A DNA stretch of 64,000 nt from Fragilariopsis cylindrus CCMP1102. Lineage: Eukaryota; Bacillariophyta; Bacillariophyceae; Bacillariales; Bacillariaceae. The notes beneath the pieces are model-generated. The model searched no databases and was not told where the DNA came from. It worked only from the letters and a program-made list of their open reading frames with translations. Below are positions 1-10,343 of the stretch, in pieces (positions within the stretch are counted from its first letter, which is position 1; each line of letters opens with the position of its first letter). Made by a program: the position numbers and the translations under genes. The stretch covers positions 124,001 through 188,000 of the forward strand of contig FMBT01000293.1 of the NCBI GenBank assembly GCA_900095095.1, in the 5' to 3' direction.

Positions 1-549
1 TATGACTACGGACTAGGAAAGAAAGGAAAAGGGAAGAAGAAAAATAGATATATAATTGAATATGATGAGGAGGAGGAAGATACGGAGCTTATTGAACAAA
101 TTGTCACCAGTACTGATCAAGAGGGAGAGGAAGAGAAAACAGAATGTATACCGGTACCGGTAGATGGTTCATCCGAACAGGAAAATGACGAAAAACAAAC
201 GGATGAAACTCTTGCCGATCAGGATCAGGATGATCAACAACATATAATTATGGAAGATCCACTACTAGTAGAAACAGACATTATTCAAGACGACGAGGAC
301 GATGACTATATTGATGATGCCGATTCAACTGAAAGTGAGGAAAGTGAAGAACCTGATATTTGGAGATGTGAATGTTGTCGGAAGGATTTCAAGAGTGAAG
401 CTCAGATGGAAAATCACATGAAAAGCAAGAAGCATAAAACTGCTCTAAAAAAGTACGAGGCAAAGCTTAAGAAGAGAGAAGAAGAGATAATGTCGGATAT
501 GCTTGAAGATATGGCGATGAATGACGAATTTTTTGAAAAGAACCAATAA
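1..549 (+). CDS. DnaJ/JJJ1-DNAJC21-like protein, C-terminal part (5' partial)
   Basis: The reading frame is open from the first base of the window, so the gene begins outside it; an internal ATG at 250 is probably not the start. The visible 182 residues are highly acidic (Glu/Asp runs) with a Lys-rich opening stretch. Near the C-terminus lies a U1-type C2H2 zinc finger: CECC, then KDFKSE, then NHMKSKKHK. It is followed by a charged Lys/Glu helix. This finger embedded in acidic, lysine-rich sequence is typical of the C-terminal half of JJJ1/DNAJC21, a cytosolic J-protein that helps recycle 60S ribosome export factors. The J domain itself would be upstream and is not seen, so another zinc-finger splicing or ribosome-assembly protein is possible. 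Confidence 0.55.
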   Translation, partial: YDYGLGKKGKGKKKNRYIIEYDEEEEDTELIEQIVTSTDQEGEEEKTECIPVPVDGSSEQENDEKQTDETLADQDQDDQQHIIMEDPLLVETDIIQDDEDDDYIDDADSTESEESEEPDIWRCECCRKDFKSEAQMENHMKSKKHKTALKKYEAKLKKREEEIMSDMLEDMAMNDEFFEKNQ

Positions 550-1021
550 TTACAAGTGGTGTAATGAATCTCTAGCTAGCAATAATATAATCAAAAATGG
601 AGGACAGATAACAGTAATATTCGGAATTTTTGTGTTGATAAATAAATAGCTAGTCATCCTCCAATAGAATGAAAACTTTCAATGACGACCAAGATCCGAT
701 TTGTTCAATTGATTTGAAGTGATACAGCTTCTTCACGATCTAGATTAGTAAGGCCTTACGTCATATATTTCAATAGTATTTTATTTTTGTCATAATTGAT
801 GTCAGCCATACATACACAGGCTCTTATCACTCAATTGCAGTGATTACGAAACAAAACGAAATATTAATGCTCCTGTCTATTCAATACCTATTCGTTATAA
901 TATCTAATTATAGTTCTGTTGTTGAGAAATATTCGTACAGTTCTCAACTCTCAGTACTCGTCAGTGTACACGTTGCCCTTTTTTCATTTTCAATATGTAA
1001 TACCGAATTTGGGGGACCTAA
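550..1021. other. Intergenic, convergent gene ends
   Basis: This 472-bp AT-rich stretch lies between the stop of the zinc-finger gene and the stop of QCR7 on the other strand. It should hold both 3' UTRs. A short ORF at 840-1025 has no recognisable features. No RNA gene or repeat was seen. Confidence 0.5.
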
Positions 1022-1599
1022 TTAACCCGACTTGTGATTGTTAAGAAGATCAAATTCAAGATCTCTATTCAGAATTTTGTCAACATCGGCCGAAATTTCT
1101 CTTTTCATTGGTTCCAATATCATATTTGGTGCATAATCCTGAAGCTCCTTTTGTTTGAAAGCCAAATCACTGGCACGTTTCAATCGACGGTAACGACCTT
1201 CAATGACATCCGGATCTGCCAATTCAAGTGCCTCGTTGACCTCTGGTTCATCACGACTCATCAAATCCTCGTATCGAAGTCCTATTTTTTTCAAAACGAT
1301 ATTGTTCATGGAAAACGACACAAGATTCATTTCATTGTTAGTAAAAGTTTAAGATAAAATTAAAATGCCACATTAAAATCGAGTCGGATGAGTCGTATAG
1401 TGTGTTCTATCACGTTAATTTTTCTCCTCAACGCAGCTGTAACGAACAGCTTTTCCGCCTTGTCGTTTCGTAAAGGACTGGCTCTCCATTGTCGTTCATC
1501 AAACTCACCCATCTTATTCAGTTCCGTTTGTACCGCACCCTGATAGGCTCGGGAAGCTAGTTTCATCACAGGTTCTAACGCTTTTACTATTGACGCCAT
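1022..1599 (-). CDS. QCR7: Ubiquinol-cytochrome c reductase 14-kDa subunit (QCR7/UQCRB)
   Basis: Two exons, 1599-1509 and 1281-1022, encode 116 residues. The intron (1508-1282, 227 bp) has a GTGAG donor, a TACTAAC branch-like motif and a TAG acceptor. Splicing joins NKMG to LRYEDL in frame. The product matches the small helical QCR7/UQCRB family: an N-terminal helix, then GLRYEDL, then a RRLKRASDL-type basic helix, and a C-terminal MILEPM segment. Length is close to the usual 110-125 residues. It is a matrix-side subunit of mitochondrial complex III needed for assembly around cytochrome b. It is divergent with transportin, 335 bp away. No frame damage is seen. Confidence 0.88.
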
Positions 1600-1934
1600 G
1601 GTTGTTTATTTTTTTTGTTTCCTCTTATGATTGATGAGTTCTGAAGAAGTTGAAGAAAATCGTTCGTTGTGTGATCGATAAGTTCGTTGTGTCGTTATAA
1701 CTTTCGATTTATTTGACTAGTTCGACTAAAATCGCACGATCTGATCGCCACCGCTCATTAATTCGAGACATCGAAAAAACGATCATGTCGATCATCAAAT
1801 TTCACAAATATTTTTTCAGCAATCAAAAAAATCTCCGGTATGAGGTAGGAATTGTCACACAAAACCCACAATAAAAAGTATCAAACGCTTCAGATTCATT
1901 TATTCGTCTTCGCCCACCATTGAATTGGCTGATC
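1600..1934. promoter_or_regulatory. Divergent promoter region between QCR7 and transportin
   Basis: The two start codons face away from each other across 335 bp, so the region must hold both promoters. An 11-bp direct repeat, GTTCGTTGTGT, occurs at 1662-1672 and 1682-1692. The 20-bp spacing equals about two helical turns, which would suit a shared factor site. This is inference from spacing only; no known element was recognised. Confidence 0.4.
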
Positions 1935-4900
1935 ATGTCGATGGCGAATCGTCTTCCACCTCCACCAAATGGACAAGTTTTGTCATTGGTATCAGCATTA
2001 TCTCAAACAGAAAATCACGATTTGCATGTTCAGGCAATCCAAGCTCGAGATCAAGCTTTAAGTTCGTCTCCGGATAGTTATGGTAATCTTTGTCTTCAAC
2101 TTGCATGTTTAATGGTGGGAAGTGACCAACCAAACCAATTATTCCAACGAATTGACTCATCCGAGCTTGAAATATGGCACCGTACAGATGCGAATACGAT
2201 TGCGCGGATTCAAGCAAATCCAAATATGTGGATACCATTTGGACAAATGGCCGGTCTAATTCTTAAAAATGCGTTACTACGACCGCCTATGCAAACAGGA
2301 ACTACTACTAACAGGATGATGTCATTGGAAAGTGAAATCGCAAAACACGTCAAAGAGGTTTTGTTATACGGTCTATCCCTGACTCATACGGAACTAAGAA
2401 ATGTTATATCATCAGTGATCGCTGATTGCTCTGTCTCTGCAGATGCAGTTCAACCATATCTAAGCATCAAAAATTGGCCGAATTAATGCCAACTCTTTTG
2501 CATAATTTAGATCCAAAAAGGACTCAGAATGTACATGCTATTCATGGATCGATATCAACAGTGAAAAAAATGATGGAAGATGATCCAGATGAAATCCCTA
2601 CTCCTGATTTGGATAATTTAATACCTTTATTGTTGCAACTATTCCACTCTCCAGATGAAGCAATAAGAGTGTCTACGTTACAGTCTCTAGCAGCGTGCCT
2701 AGCTTTTGGGTTGGTTCCGAGTGCTTTAGTATTACAATTTTCGACATACTTGGAAGGACTATCCCAGTTGGCTACTGATCCAAGCATGCAAGTTCAAAAA
2801 TGGGTTTGTCGATCAATAAATACACTTCTCGAACATCACGCACAGTACATCCAACCACAATGGGAATCGATTTGCCAATTTATGTTGCAATCTACCATGA
2901 AAAAACAGCAACAGCAACAATTGTGCGATGATCAGATCGATGTTGCTGCAGAAGCTTGTGAGTTTTGGTTGATATTTGGTAGCTTGGATGAGATGCTCTT
3001 AACAACACCTATGTTGGAGACCGTCCAACGGATACTACCACAATTAATTCCAATACTAATTAACAATATGGTGTATTCATACGAGCAAAGGATAGATATA
3101 CAGGCTCAAAATGAAATAGAATCACAAGTGGAATTAAATAATGACACAACCCAAGGCATGAAACCAGTATTTCATAAAGCGAAAACCAAAGGACAAAATT
3201 CCAATGATGGGACGAACAACGACGGAAATGGCGACGACGACGACGACGACGAGGATGATGATTTAAATGAGGACGACAATGAATGGAATCTACGAAAGTA
3301 TGCCGGTGCGTCATTGGATACTTTGGCAAACTTGTATGGTCCTGAACCGATCTTGCCGAATTTGCTACCTTCGCTGCAACTTGGTCTTACCAGTACAGAT
3401 CCATGGGTACAGGAAGCCAGTATTTTAGCCCTTGGAGCGGTTGCAGAGGGTTGCCGCGAAGAAATGTACACACATATGAATCAACTTTTTCCGTACCTGA
3501 TGAATTTATTGGCTACGCCTGAATCACCTCAAAATTTACCCCAAGTGAAGTGCATATGCGCTTGGACGGCAAGTAGGTATGCTGATTGGGCAGTCAATGA
3601 GGTCGAAACTGGATCTCAAGGTCACCTTTTAGCGGAGATGACAGAGGTTTTCTTGAAACGGCTCGAGGACAAAAATCGAAAAGTTCAAGTTGCTTGCGGT
3701 TCCGCATTAGGCGAATTGATGGAAACAGCTGGTGATCTCATGGCTCCGTATTTGCAAGAAGTTTATCTTGCACTTGTTTTTGCTATGCCGAGATACCAAG
3801 GACGCAGCCTTGTGATAATTTTGATACATTAGGTATAATGGCTGAATACTGTGGCTCAGCAATAGGAGAAAATGACCTGCCAAGAATATACATTCCTCCC
3901 ATGCTTGCATTGTGGAACAATATGTCAAGGCAAGATCCGACGAACCGAGTTTTGTTACCTCTCATGGAAAGCTTGGCATGCATTTGTGTCACTTGTAGCA
4001 TGAACTTTCAACCTTTTGCCTTAGAAACATTTGAGACGTCTATGGCTGTAATCGAACAAGTGCAATTAATGCTAGCAACAACGGATCATCCAGATTATGG
4101 AGATTATGATCCAATTATATGCGCAACAGACCTGTTAGACGCTTTATGTGAAGGTATGGGAACAAACTTTGCTTCTCTCGTTCTAAGCAGCAGCCGATAC
4201 AATCAACATTTCATCAACGTCCTTCACCTTTTATGTACCCATGACTCGGCTGGAGTCAGAATGAGTGCCTTAGCACTGTTGGGAGACCTAGCTCGGAATG
4301 CACCAGCTATGATTGAACCCGCCCTACCGCAACTGATACAGGATGCAATTTGTAATCTCGACGCTACCCTTGACGAGGATATGCACGCTAGTCTGTACAC
4401 AAATGCGGTCTGGGCGATTGGTGAGATATGTGTAAAATGTGGTGAAAATTCTGCTCCACTCGAGCCATACGCACCAGCCTTGATGCAACACTTGATAGCA
4501 ATGTTGATGGGCAATGGCACCGAGCGGGTCTCTTCAGTACCCGGTCTTGCAGAAAATTCTGCAGCCTGCGTTGGACGTCTCGCAAACGTCAATCCGATGT
4601 TTGTTGCTCCGGATCTACCACGATTTCTATTAGGATGGACCGATGGTTTGTCTCGGATTTTAGATATCGATGAAAAACGGGATGCTTTTACTGGACTGTG
4701 CAATGCCCTATATGCGAATCCTCAAGCAATTCAACAGGTAGAGGCAAGTGCTCCTGATGTCATCATCACGTCCATCTTGTTTGCTATCACTTCTTGGCAT
4801 ATACCAGCTGATTTCCCAGATGACATCAACACCTTCTTGAATGGTGATTACAACTTCCGTCCGTTCCCTCCAACGGAGGCTGCTCTTGGTAATCGCCTTA

Positions 4901-5013
4901 CTCAGCTCATTCAAAACATAAAATCTTCCGTGGGAGGAGATGTATGGAAAGTTGTTGAAAACCGTCTCCCTGTAAATGTTCGAAGACTGTTTCGAGAGGT
5001 CTATCAGCTCTAA
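1935..5013 (+). CDS. Transportin-1-type importin (karyopherin beta-2)
   Basis: HEAT-repeat nuclear import receptor of about 1,025 residues. It binds PY-NLS cargo and RanGTP and carries RNA-binding proteins into the nucleus. Diagnostic stretches are EACEFWL, a long acidic loop (Asp/Glu run near 3230-3280, the transportin H8 loop) followed by EWNLRK, then SRYADWAV and ALLGDLARN, and a C-terminal VWKVVENRLP-like helix. The first in-frame ATG is at 1935. The coding sequence is broken twice by -1 shifts, near 2470 (PYLS to KHQKLAEL) and near 3810 (YQGRSL to CDNFDTLG). Each is cured by one extra base in an A or T run, so the gene is probably functional and the breaks are sequence errors. Confidence 0.9.
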
Positions 5014-5218
5014 CGCGACTACTACTTATGTGAAGATTAGAATAGTGATAGGATCTACCTTATTAATTAATTCTTACATTTTTAAAAGTACATATTAGTC
5101 TATTGATTTACTTTCGGTGCAATTCGACACAAAAAATAACCAGTCGTTGATTACTGTGCCGCTAGGATTTGGAGGCGCATGATTCGATTCGATTCATACT
5201 GAATGGGTCTCAATAAAT

Positions 5219-6214
5219 CTATCGCGTCATGTACAATTGTTGATTTGATTCTACTTCTTGCTGAATTGTAAAGCCGAATCTCTTGTACATATTGATCGCA
5301 TTGATATTCTCTTCTTCAACATACAACGCCATCGTTCCACTACCCGGCGATGTTTTCTGTACATATTTCAAGGCGGAATTCACGACGGAGGATCCCACAC
5401 CACGACGTCGATATTCGGGGGAGGTAATAAAGTTGATAATTGTTGGGACAGTATCGACATCTCGAATACTGCATTCATCTTCCACATCTTGTATGGTCAA
5501 GCCATCCATCGTCGTGATTGTTGTTGTTGTACCGTCGTCATCATCATCCTGTACCGGTTTTGATAACATAGCAATCTCACAAAATCCTATAATCTCTCCA
5601 GTAATAGTATTTTCTGCAGTGATCATTTTATGGTATAACCAATCAAAATTTTGAGGAGCACACATAAAGTTGTGGTTTTTCCATATATGAGGTTCATTGG
5701 ATAGTGATGCTGCTTTTTCTATACTGGTACGAAACTGATCGTTGGACCATAACATTCTCAATTGCTCCGCTTCTGTAAGAGGAGACTCGAGGGAGGAGGA
5801 GGAATGTTGGCCTTCCGTTACAATTTTCTTTCCAGTCTGGGTGGCGTCCATTCTCGATTGTAACAGAGAGGTGACACCAGATACAGTACTCTTAAACTTG
5901 AAGTTAAAGGGAGAAACTTTACGATTCTTCTTCTTGTTTTCTTTGGTCTTATCTTGTTCTTCTTCTTCTAATAATGCATGTGTCAACATAGTCGCTATTT
6001 CCTTAATGTCACTTTCCACAGTCGATCGTATTCTCAGATTGAGCTTTGCTAATTGTTGTTGATTCGTGTTGATTCCTATAGTATCTGTACCCACCCTTGT
6101 TCTCGTCATTATACCTGTGTCTCCCTCCCAAGACGGTGCGATCACCGCCATCGCGTAGCAGTACTTTATTATCATGGACGATAATAACAATAGTCGAATT
6201 TTTATCACAATCAT
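5219..6214 (-). CDS. GNAT-family N-acetyltransferase with N-terminal signal
   Basis: An intact 331-residue ORF starting at an ATG at 6214. Residues 1-30 are hydrophobic and could be a signal or plastid pre-sequence. The middle is low-complexity (Asp and Thr runs). The C-terminal third is a GNAT fold: RRRGVGSSVV is the acetyl-CoA-binding motif A (R/Q-x-x-G-x-G/A), followed by ALYVEEENINAINMYKRFGF, the usual motif B with Tyr-Lys-Arg-Phe-Gly-Phe. Substrate is unknown. It is tail-to-tail with transportin (205 bp). Diatoms have many secretory or plastid GNATs of this layout. Confidence 0.75.
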   Translation of the reverse strand: MIVIKIRLLLLSSMIIKYCYAMAVIAPSWEGDTGIMTRTRVGTDTIGINTNQQQLAKLNLRIRSTVESDIKEIATMLTHALLEEEEQDKTKENKKKNRKVSPFNFKFKSTVSGVTSLLQSRMDATQTGKKIVTEGQHSSSSLESPLTEAEQLRMLWSNDQFRTSIEKAASLSNEPHIWKNHNFMCAPQNFDWLYHKMITAENTITGEIIGFCEIAMLSKPVQDDDDDGTTTTITTMDGLTIQDVEDECSIRDVDTVPTIINFITSPEYRRRGVGSSVVNSALKYVQKTSPGSGTMALYVEEENINAINMYKRFGFTIQQEVESNQQLYMTR

Positions 6215-6870
6215 GATTTATTTGTAGCTGTTGTTGTTGCTGTTGTTGCTGTTGCTGCTGGTGTTATGAGTATGGAATTTTAAATGCTGATAAAGTGTCT
6301 AACCTTCTAATTCTGCTGTAGTCTTTGCCGATGAAGCGATGAAGAATAAAATAATGCGAAAAGAATAAATCGATAATGCATGCATGCATTCACATCGCAT
6401 TCATTCGCATGAGCGATGATGAGTCAATATATTATTAAATTTGATTGATGCATGGGTGTGGAAGAATGCTTGTGGCGTATGACGTGTATTATAAAATCAA
6501 CAGTCAACAATTTTATGAACTGGTTTTACAGACGTGCAATAACCGACAATGGGATTGGGTTAAAAAACACCAATCGTCCAATCGTGCATTAGTAGCACGA
6601 CTCAATTCTTGAATTCCGTTTACTTTTTTGTCATCTTGAATCTTTTTATGTCATACCTTTAACCTTCACATCAGATCAAGCTTTGTTCTTACAAACATCA
6701 AAAGCAGTCACAGCCTTGTAGCAATCACACGAGCAATAAGATAACTCCTACCACTCATCATTATATCAGTGACAAAACCATACCAACACCAACCCACCTG
6801 AGCGAACTTGCAAGATACCCTTGTGACACAAATATCGTATTGATCCTGCTTCGCTTTATGGTTATCGTTA
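6215..6870. promoter_or_regulatory. Divergent promoter region; start of a later duplication
   Basis: This 656-bp spacer lies between the GNAT gene (minus) and the membrane-protein gene (plus). It has a short TTG/CTG microsatellite near 6225-6262. From 6799 onward the sequence recurs exactly at 14029, marking the left edge of the duplicated target segment. No clear TATA or other motif was identified. Confidence 0.4.
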
Positions 6871-7813
6871 ATGATGATGATAATGTTGACGATGACGATA
6901 AATCAAAGAACACTTACTTTCTTCTTCCTCATCCTGCAGACAGTGAATTCCTTTTCTTCCACTCCCTATATTAGAGGGACTTACTCTGGCCTAGAAAAAT
7001 ACATAGTACCAGTAACGACATCCACAAATGGCAGATACAATACAAAATACCCATATACGACTTCGTCAGAAGTAATGAGTCCAAATAACCGAAATAGAAA
7101 TACGAGAAGGAAACAGCAAGCAATGTTCGAGAACTTTCGTTACGAATCATTGATCGTCGACCTCACACATCATACTACTATTATCATCCATCACACAATC
7201 CATCACACAATCAGTCACCTCATCCATTCGAAGATATTGGTGGTGTTTCCCAATGAGTTTGGCTCTGTACCCACCCTACTGTTCTATCTTCAAAGGAACA
7301 TGTGCGAACATGCCGGATTGGTGGAGGATGGTCAATATGGAGTATATTGCTGCCTCTGAGAATGCTAACTGGATTATTGGTCCATTTTTAGCCTCCAATA
7401 TTTCTTACATCATCTGTGGACTATATCTGATGAACCGATTCCGTTTTTTTCAAACATCTCCTGTGAATGGTGATATTGAATTCCGACCGACAAAATATTC
7501 CATGCTCGGAGTTTGGATTATTGCCGCCGGTCTGATCAGCACAATTTTTCACCATACTCAGGCTCTTGGTTCGCACTCACTAGCCGTCGATCTGTATTTT
7601 TTGGATCACGCGGTGGCAGGGTCCGCAACACTCTATTTCCTGGATACCTGTGGTGTACCATCCAGAATGGCCTTACTCATTGGTGCTGTAGCATTGGTCA
7701 CCCTCGTGATCACATCACCTGGTTATACTTTCCTTCATTCTTCCTGGCACTATCTTTCGGCAGTCACGGCAACAAAATGGGCTTTAGATGGGTATAATCG
7801 ATTATCCCGATAA
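6871..7813 (+). CDS. Small multi-pass membrane protein, CREST-like (frame-broken copy)
   Basis: The N-terminal part (6871-7359) opens with a signal-peptide-like core (TLTFFFLILQTVNSF). The C-terminal part (7253-7813, another frame) has about six membrane segments with polar residues placed as in the CREST hydrolase superfamily (alkaline ceramidase, PAQR, TMEM8): STIFHH, then a D within LYFLDH, then SSWHYLS. The match is by motif layout only, so the function is uncertain. The two parts are out of frame here, but in the truncated duplicate at 14101 they are fused in one frame. The copies differ only by three indels (1, 3 and 1 bases missing here), so the break is probably a sequence error. Confidence 0.5.
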
Positions 7814-7855
7814 CCTTAATATTCCTGGAGAGATTGCGTCTATATATATATGTAT

Positions 7856-8138
7856 ATACTATAGGTTTAACGCTAAAGGAGTGGACTATTAACACATGTA
7901 CTATTGTTACTGAAATTATGTCTATAATTTTCGCCCATTGGCTTCTTCAGCAGTAAATTTTGATTTGCAAAACAGTATTTGGTATTTTGTAGTATAGAGA
8001 GATGGGGTAAACGCTAAATAAGTACCGTTGTGGATGGTCCAGTGGGTAATATTTACGTTTGTGAAAAAACTAAATGAGTACTTTCCTGGTTGGTCCAGTA
8101 AAAATACTTCGCTGTTTTGGGAGCAAACGGCTTCTTTT
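7856..8138 (-). repeat. Terminal direct repeat (pLTR), 3' copy of the Penelope-like element
   Basis: 283 bp, no difference seen from 13745-14027. It contains a hammerhead-like fold at 7907-7957 and two internal echoes: AACGCTAAA occurs near the start and again near 8010, and TGGTCCAGT occurs twice (near 8035 and 8092). Its right edge (8138) falls in the loop of a long hairpin whose second arm lies outside the repeat. Confidence 0.85.
7907..7957 (-). ncRNA. Hammerhead-ribozyme-like motif, type I (3' copy)
   Basis: Reading the minus strand: helix I TTACTG (7956-7951), catalytic box CTGAAGA (7950-7944, fits CUGANGA), one extra A (7943), helix II GCC/GGC (7942-7940 with 7935-7933) with a 4-nt loop, GAAA (7932-7929), helix III ATTAT/ATAAT (7928-7924 with 7919-7915) with a 4-nt loop, then UU and the cleavage point between 7913 and 7912, then CAGTAA (7912-7907) closing helix I with perfect complementarity. 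The open helix I topology is that of hammerheads described in Penelope-like elements. Weak points: the extra A before helix II and a U at the cleavage position, which may lower activity. Confidence 0.62.
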
Positions 8139-8156
8139 CGCCGTTTGATCCCAAAA
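8115..8156 (-). other. 17-bp-stem hairpin straddling the repeat boundary
   Basis: Arms 8115-8131 and 8140-8156 are reverse complements with one mismatch; the loop is 8132-8139. The left arm is inside the terminal repeat and the right arm is outside it. In element RNA this lies in the 3' UTR just before the 3' repeat and may be a structure recognised by the reverse transcriptase. Confidence 0.6.
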
Positions 8157-8160
8157 AATG

Positions 8161-8190
8161 GGGGCCATCTTGTTAACAAGAATAGGCCCC
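8161..8190 (-). other. Nested hairpin after the RT stop codon
   Basis: GGGGCC (8161-8166) pairs with GGCCCC (8185-8190), and the interior holds the 12-bp palindrome CTTGTTAACAAG (8169-8180). It sits between the RT stop at 8195 and the boundary hairpin, so the element 3' UTR carries two consecutive stems. Confidence 0.5.
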
Positions 8191-8194
8191 GTGA

Positions 8195-10182
8195 TTATAG
8201 TTGTTGTTGTTGGTAGCTTGTATCAATGAAGCCTTCCAATCGGTGTTTCTTACATATATCTCCGATGTTGGGGGCTTTTGAAAATGCTATTATTATGCGT
8301 TCTAGCTTTAGTCCTGCTGTTTTTAGTTCGTTTTGAAGATCTGTCGTTAGTATTCGTAATTCATGTTTCATGGGGTTGTTTGGATGATGTGGTAGATGTA
8401 TGAATAGTAGGCTTCTGTCTTCTGTTTCTTGTGTCTTTGTTGTTCCTGGTTTAGGGTTTGGTAGTACTGAAGTTTCTACTTTCTTGATGGCGTTTGTGAA
8501 GACTTGTATTAATGTCTTGTGTATGTGACCTCTTTCTAACATTCTGGAAAACAGTAATTCGATCATACATATGAAGTCTTCTTCGTATGTATTCTGCCAA
8601 TAGTATCTATGTATTAGTCCGTACACAAAACTGTACAAGATGTTGGCTGGTTGGCAGGAGTCTGGTGTTCTATATAGGTATAGATTCATTGTTTTTTGGA
8701 AGGTTTTTGTAGTGATAGTACCGTCGTCTTGTATTGTTATTGTAAGATCCAGGAAGTCTATTGTCGTTGCTGGTTGTTCTGTAGTCCAGTGGAGGCGTTT
8801 GTTGGTGGGTCCGAAGTCATTCATGTTCGATTCAAGGTCACCGAATGATCCTTTTCTATCATCGAATATTATGAACGCATCATCTATTAACCTTCTATAG
8901 AATTTGATATATGATAGGTGTAGTAATTGCGTTTCTTCGTGGTAGCTGTAGTAAATCGTTGCATACATGCAGGCTACATTTGTTCCCATTGCTGTACCGT
9001 TCTTCTGCAAGAAGTATCTATCTCCGAATGTAAACACGTTGTTCTCCATCAGTCGTTTGACGCCTTGAAGTACTAACTCTTTTGGAAAGTTTTCTGCAAG
9101 TTGTTCTTGATGAAGTGCGAACCATTTTCCTAGTATTTCGATGGCATGATCAGTGTTTATATTGGTGTAGAATGCGTCTGCGTCCGATGATACTAGTTTA
9201 CAACCCTGTAGATTTTTTAAATCTCTTATATCATTTAGGAAATGCCACGAATCTTTCAAGTAGCAAGGGCACAGGTGTACTACACTTTGGAGTTGTACGT
9301 CCAACCATTTGCTCAAAGATTCCATGACTGATGATACACCACTGACTACCGGTCTTAGTGCCCATGGCTTCTTGTGCATTTTTGGCATTGCATAGAAGTA
9401 TGGTATGCCAAGACTTTCTTTTGGATGCATTCTTTTTAAGCCATCTCTTTTCCCATGAATCGAATCGATAAAGAATTTACGGTCTTCTTCTGATAATACT
9501 TTCGGTGGTTTATCTATGAACGTGCCACAGATCCATCTGAAATTGTTTTCGTTGAGTATTACCGCGTCCAATTCTGACAGTTCTTGGTATGTTGCTTTCT
9601 TATCAAGGTGGTCACTTAAGCATCTGTTGATGTACTGTTCCAACTCCAAGATGCATGGTCCGAGGTTCTTGTCTGCTGCGACTATTATATACTTTCTTTC
9701 CTTTCTTATTATTCTTAGAAGTTCGATCTTTGCTTTGTCTAGATTTCCTACGTGTGGTACTTTCTGGCTTTGTTGAAATGCTTTTTTGATTGACTCTTCA
9801 AAGTTATTGATTGCTTTTTCTATTTTTCTTGGCGCTTTGTCCAACTGCAAGTTTTCTTTTCTAATATATAATTTTGGATTGTATGTTCTTTTGTGTCGTA
9901 GTCAGGGAACTTTATGAACTTTACTCGTATTGAGCGTCGTAGTCTTTCGAAATCGATTGGGGTTTTGTCTTTCTTTGGAGGTAGCGATATCCCAAAGCCT
10001 AGATTCAATCCTAATGTGTCAAGTAGTTCCTTTGTTATTGCTTCTGGTTTGAGGCAGATGTTATGAACTTTGAGGTTATTAGGACGTCTTGGTAGGTTGA
10101 GTGGGTGTACCTCTGAAGTTAGACGTAGGATGTTATGTTTGACTGTGTGTCGTGCATCTGCTATTATTCCGAAACGTTTCAT
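8195..10182 (-). CDS. Reverse transcriptase of the Penelope-like element
   Basis: Two overlapping frames: 10182-9820 (N-terminal) and 9850-8195 (551 residues). They join with a -1 shift at an A-rich stretch, giving roughly 660 residues. RT blocks seen in order: AADKNLGPC (finger), YAMPKMHKKP, LRPVVSG, SDADAFYTNI (first catalytic Asp), NGTAMGTNVA, YRRLIDDAFIIF (catalytic DD), TIDFLDLTI, then a thumb-like NLYLYRTPDS segment. The end, IIIAFSKAPNIGDIC, matches the conserved tail that precedes the GIY-YIG domain in other Penelope-like elements, but here the protein stops soon after. The frame stays open upstream to about 10384, abutting the Gag-like ORF, so both may be one polyprotein. Confidence 0.75.
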
Positions 10183-10343
10183 ACATATACTGATAGTCCT
10201 TTGTTTGACTTTGTCTTGATGTGTATGTTTTGTTTTGTTTCTTTCTCTTAATTTCCTTCTCGTGTCGTATCTTCTACTTTTTCTTTGTTTGTTTCCTTCG
10301 TCTGCTGTACCATTTAGGCTTTTTGGTGGTGGATTTTTCCAGC

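Noticed and set aside
4224-4703. 159-codon minus-strand ORF within transportin
   Set aside because: It lies wholly within strongly supported transportin coding sequence and has no domain.
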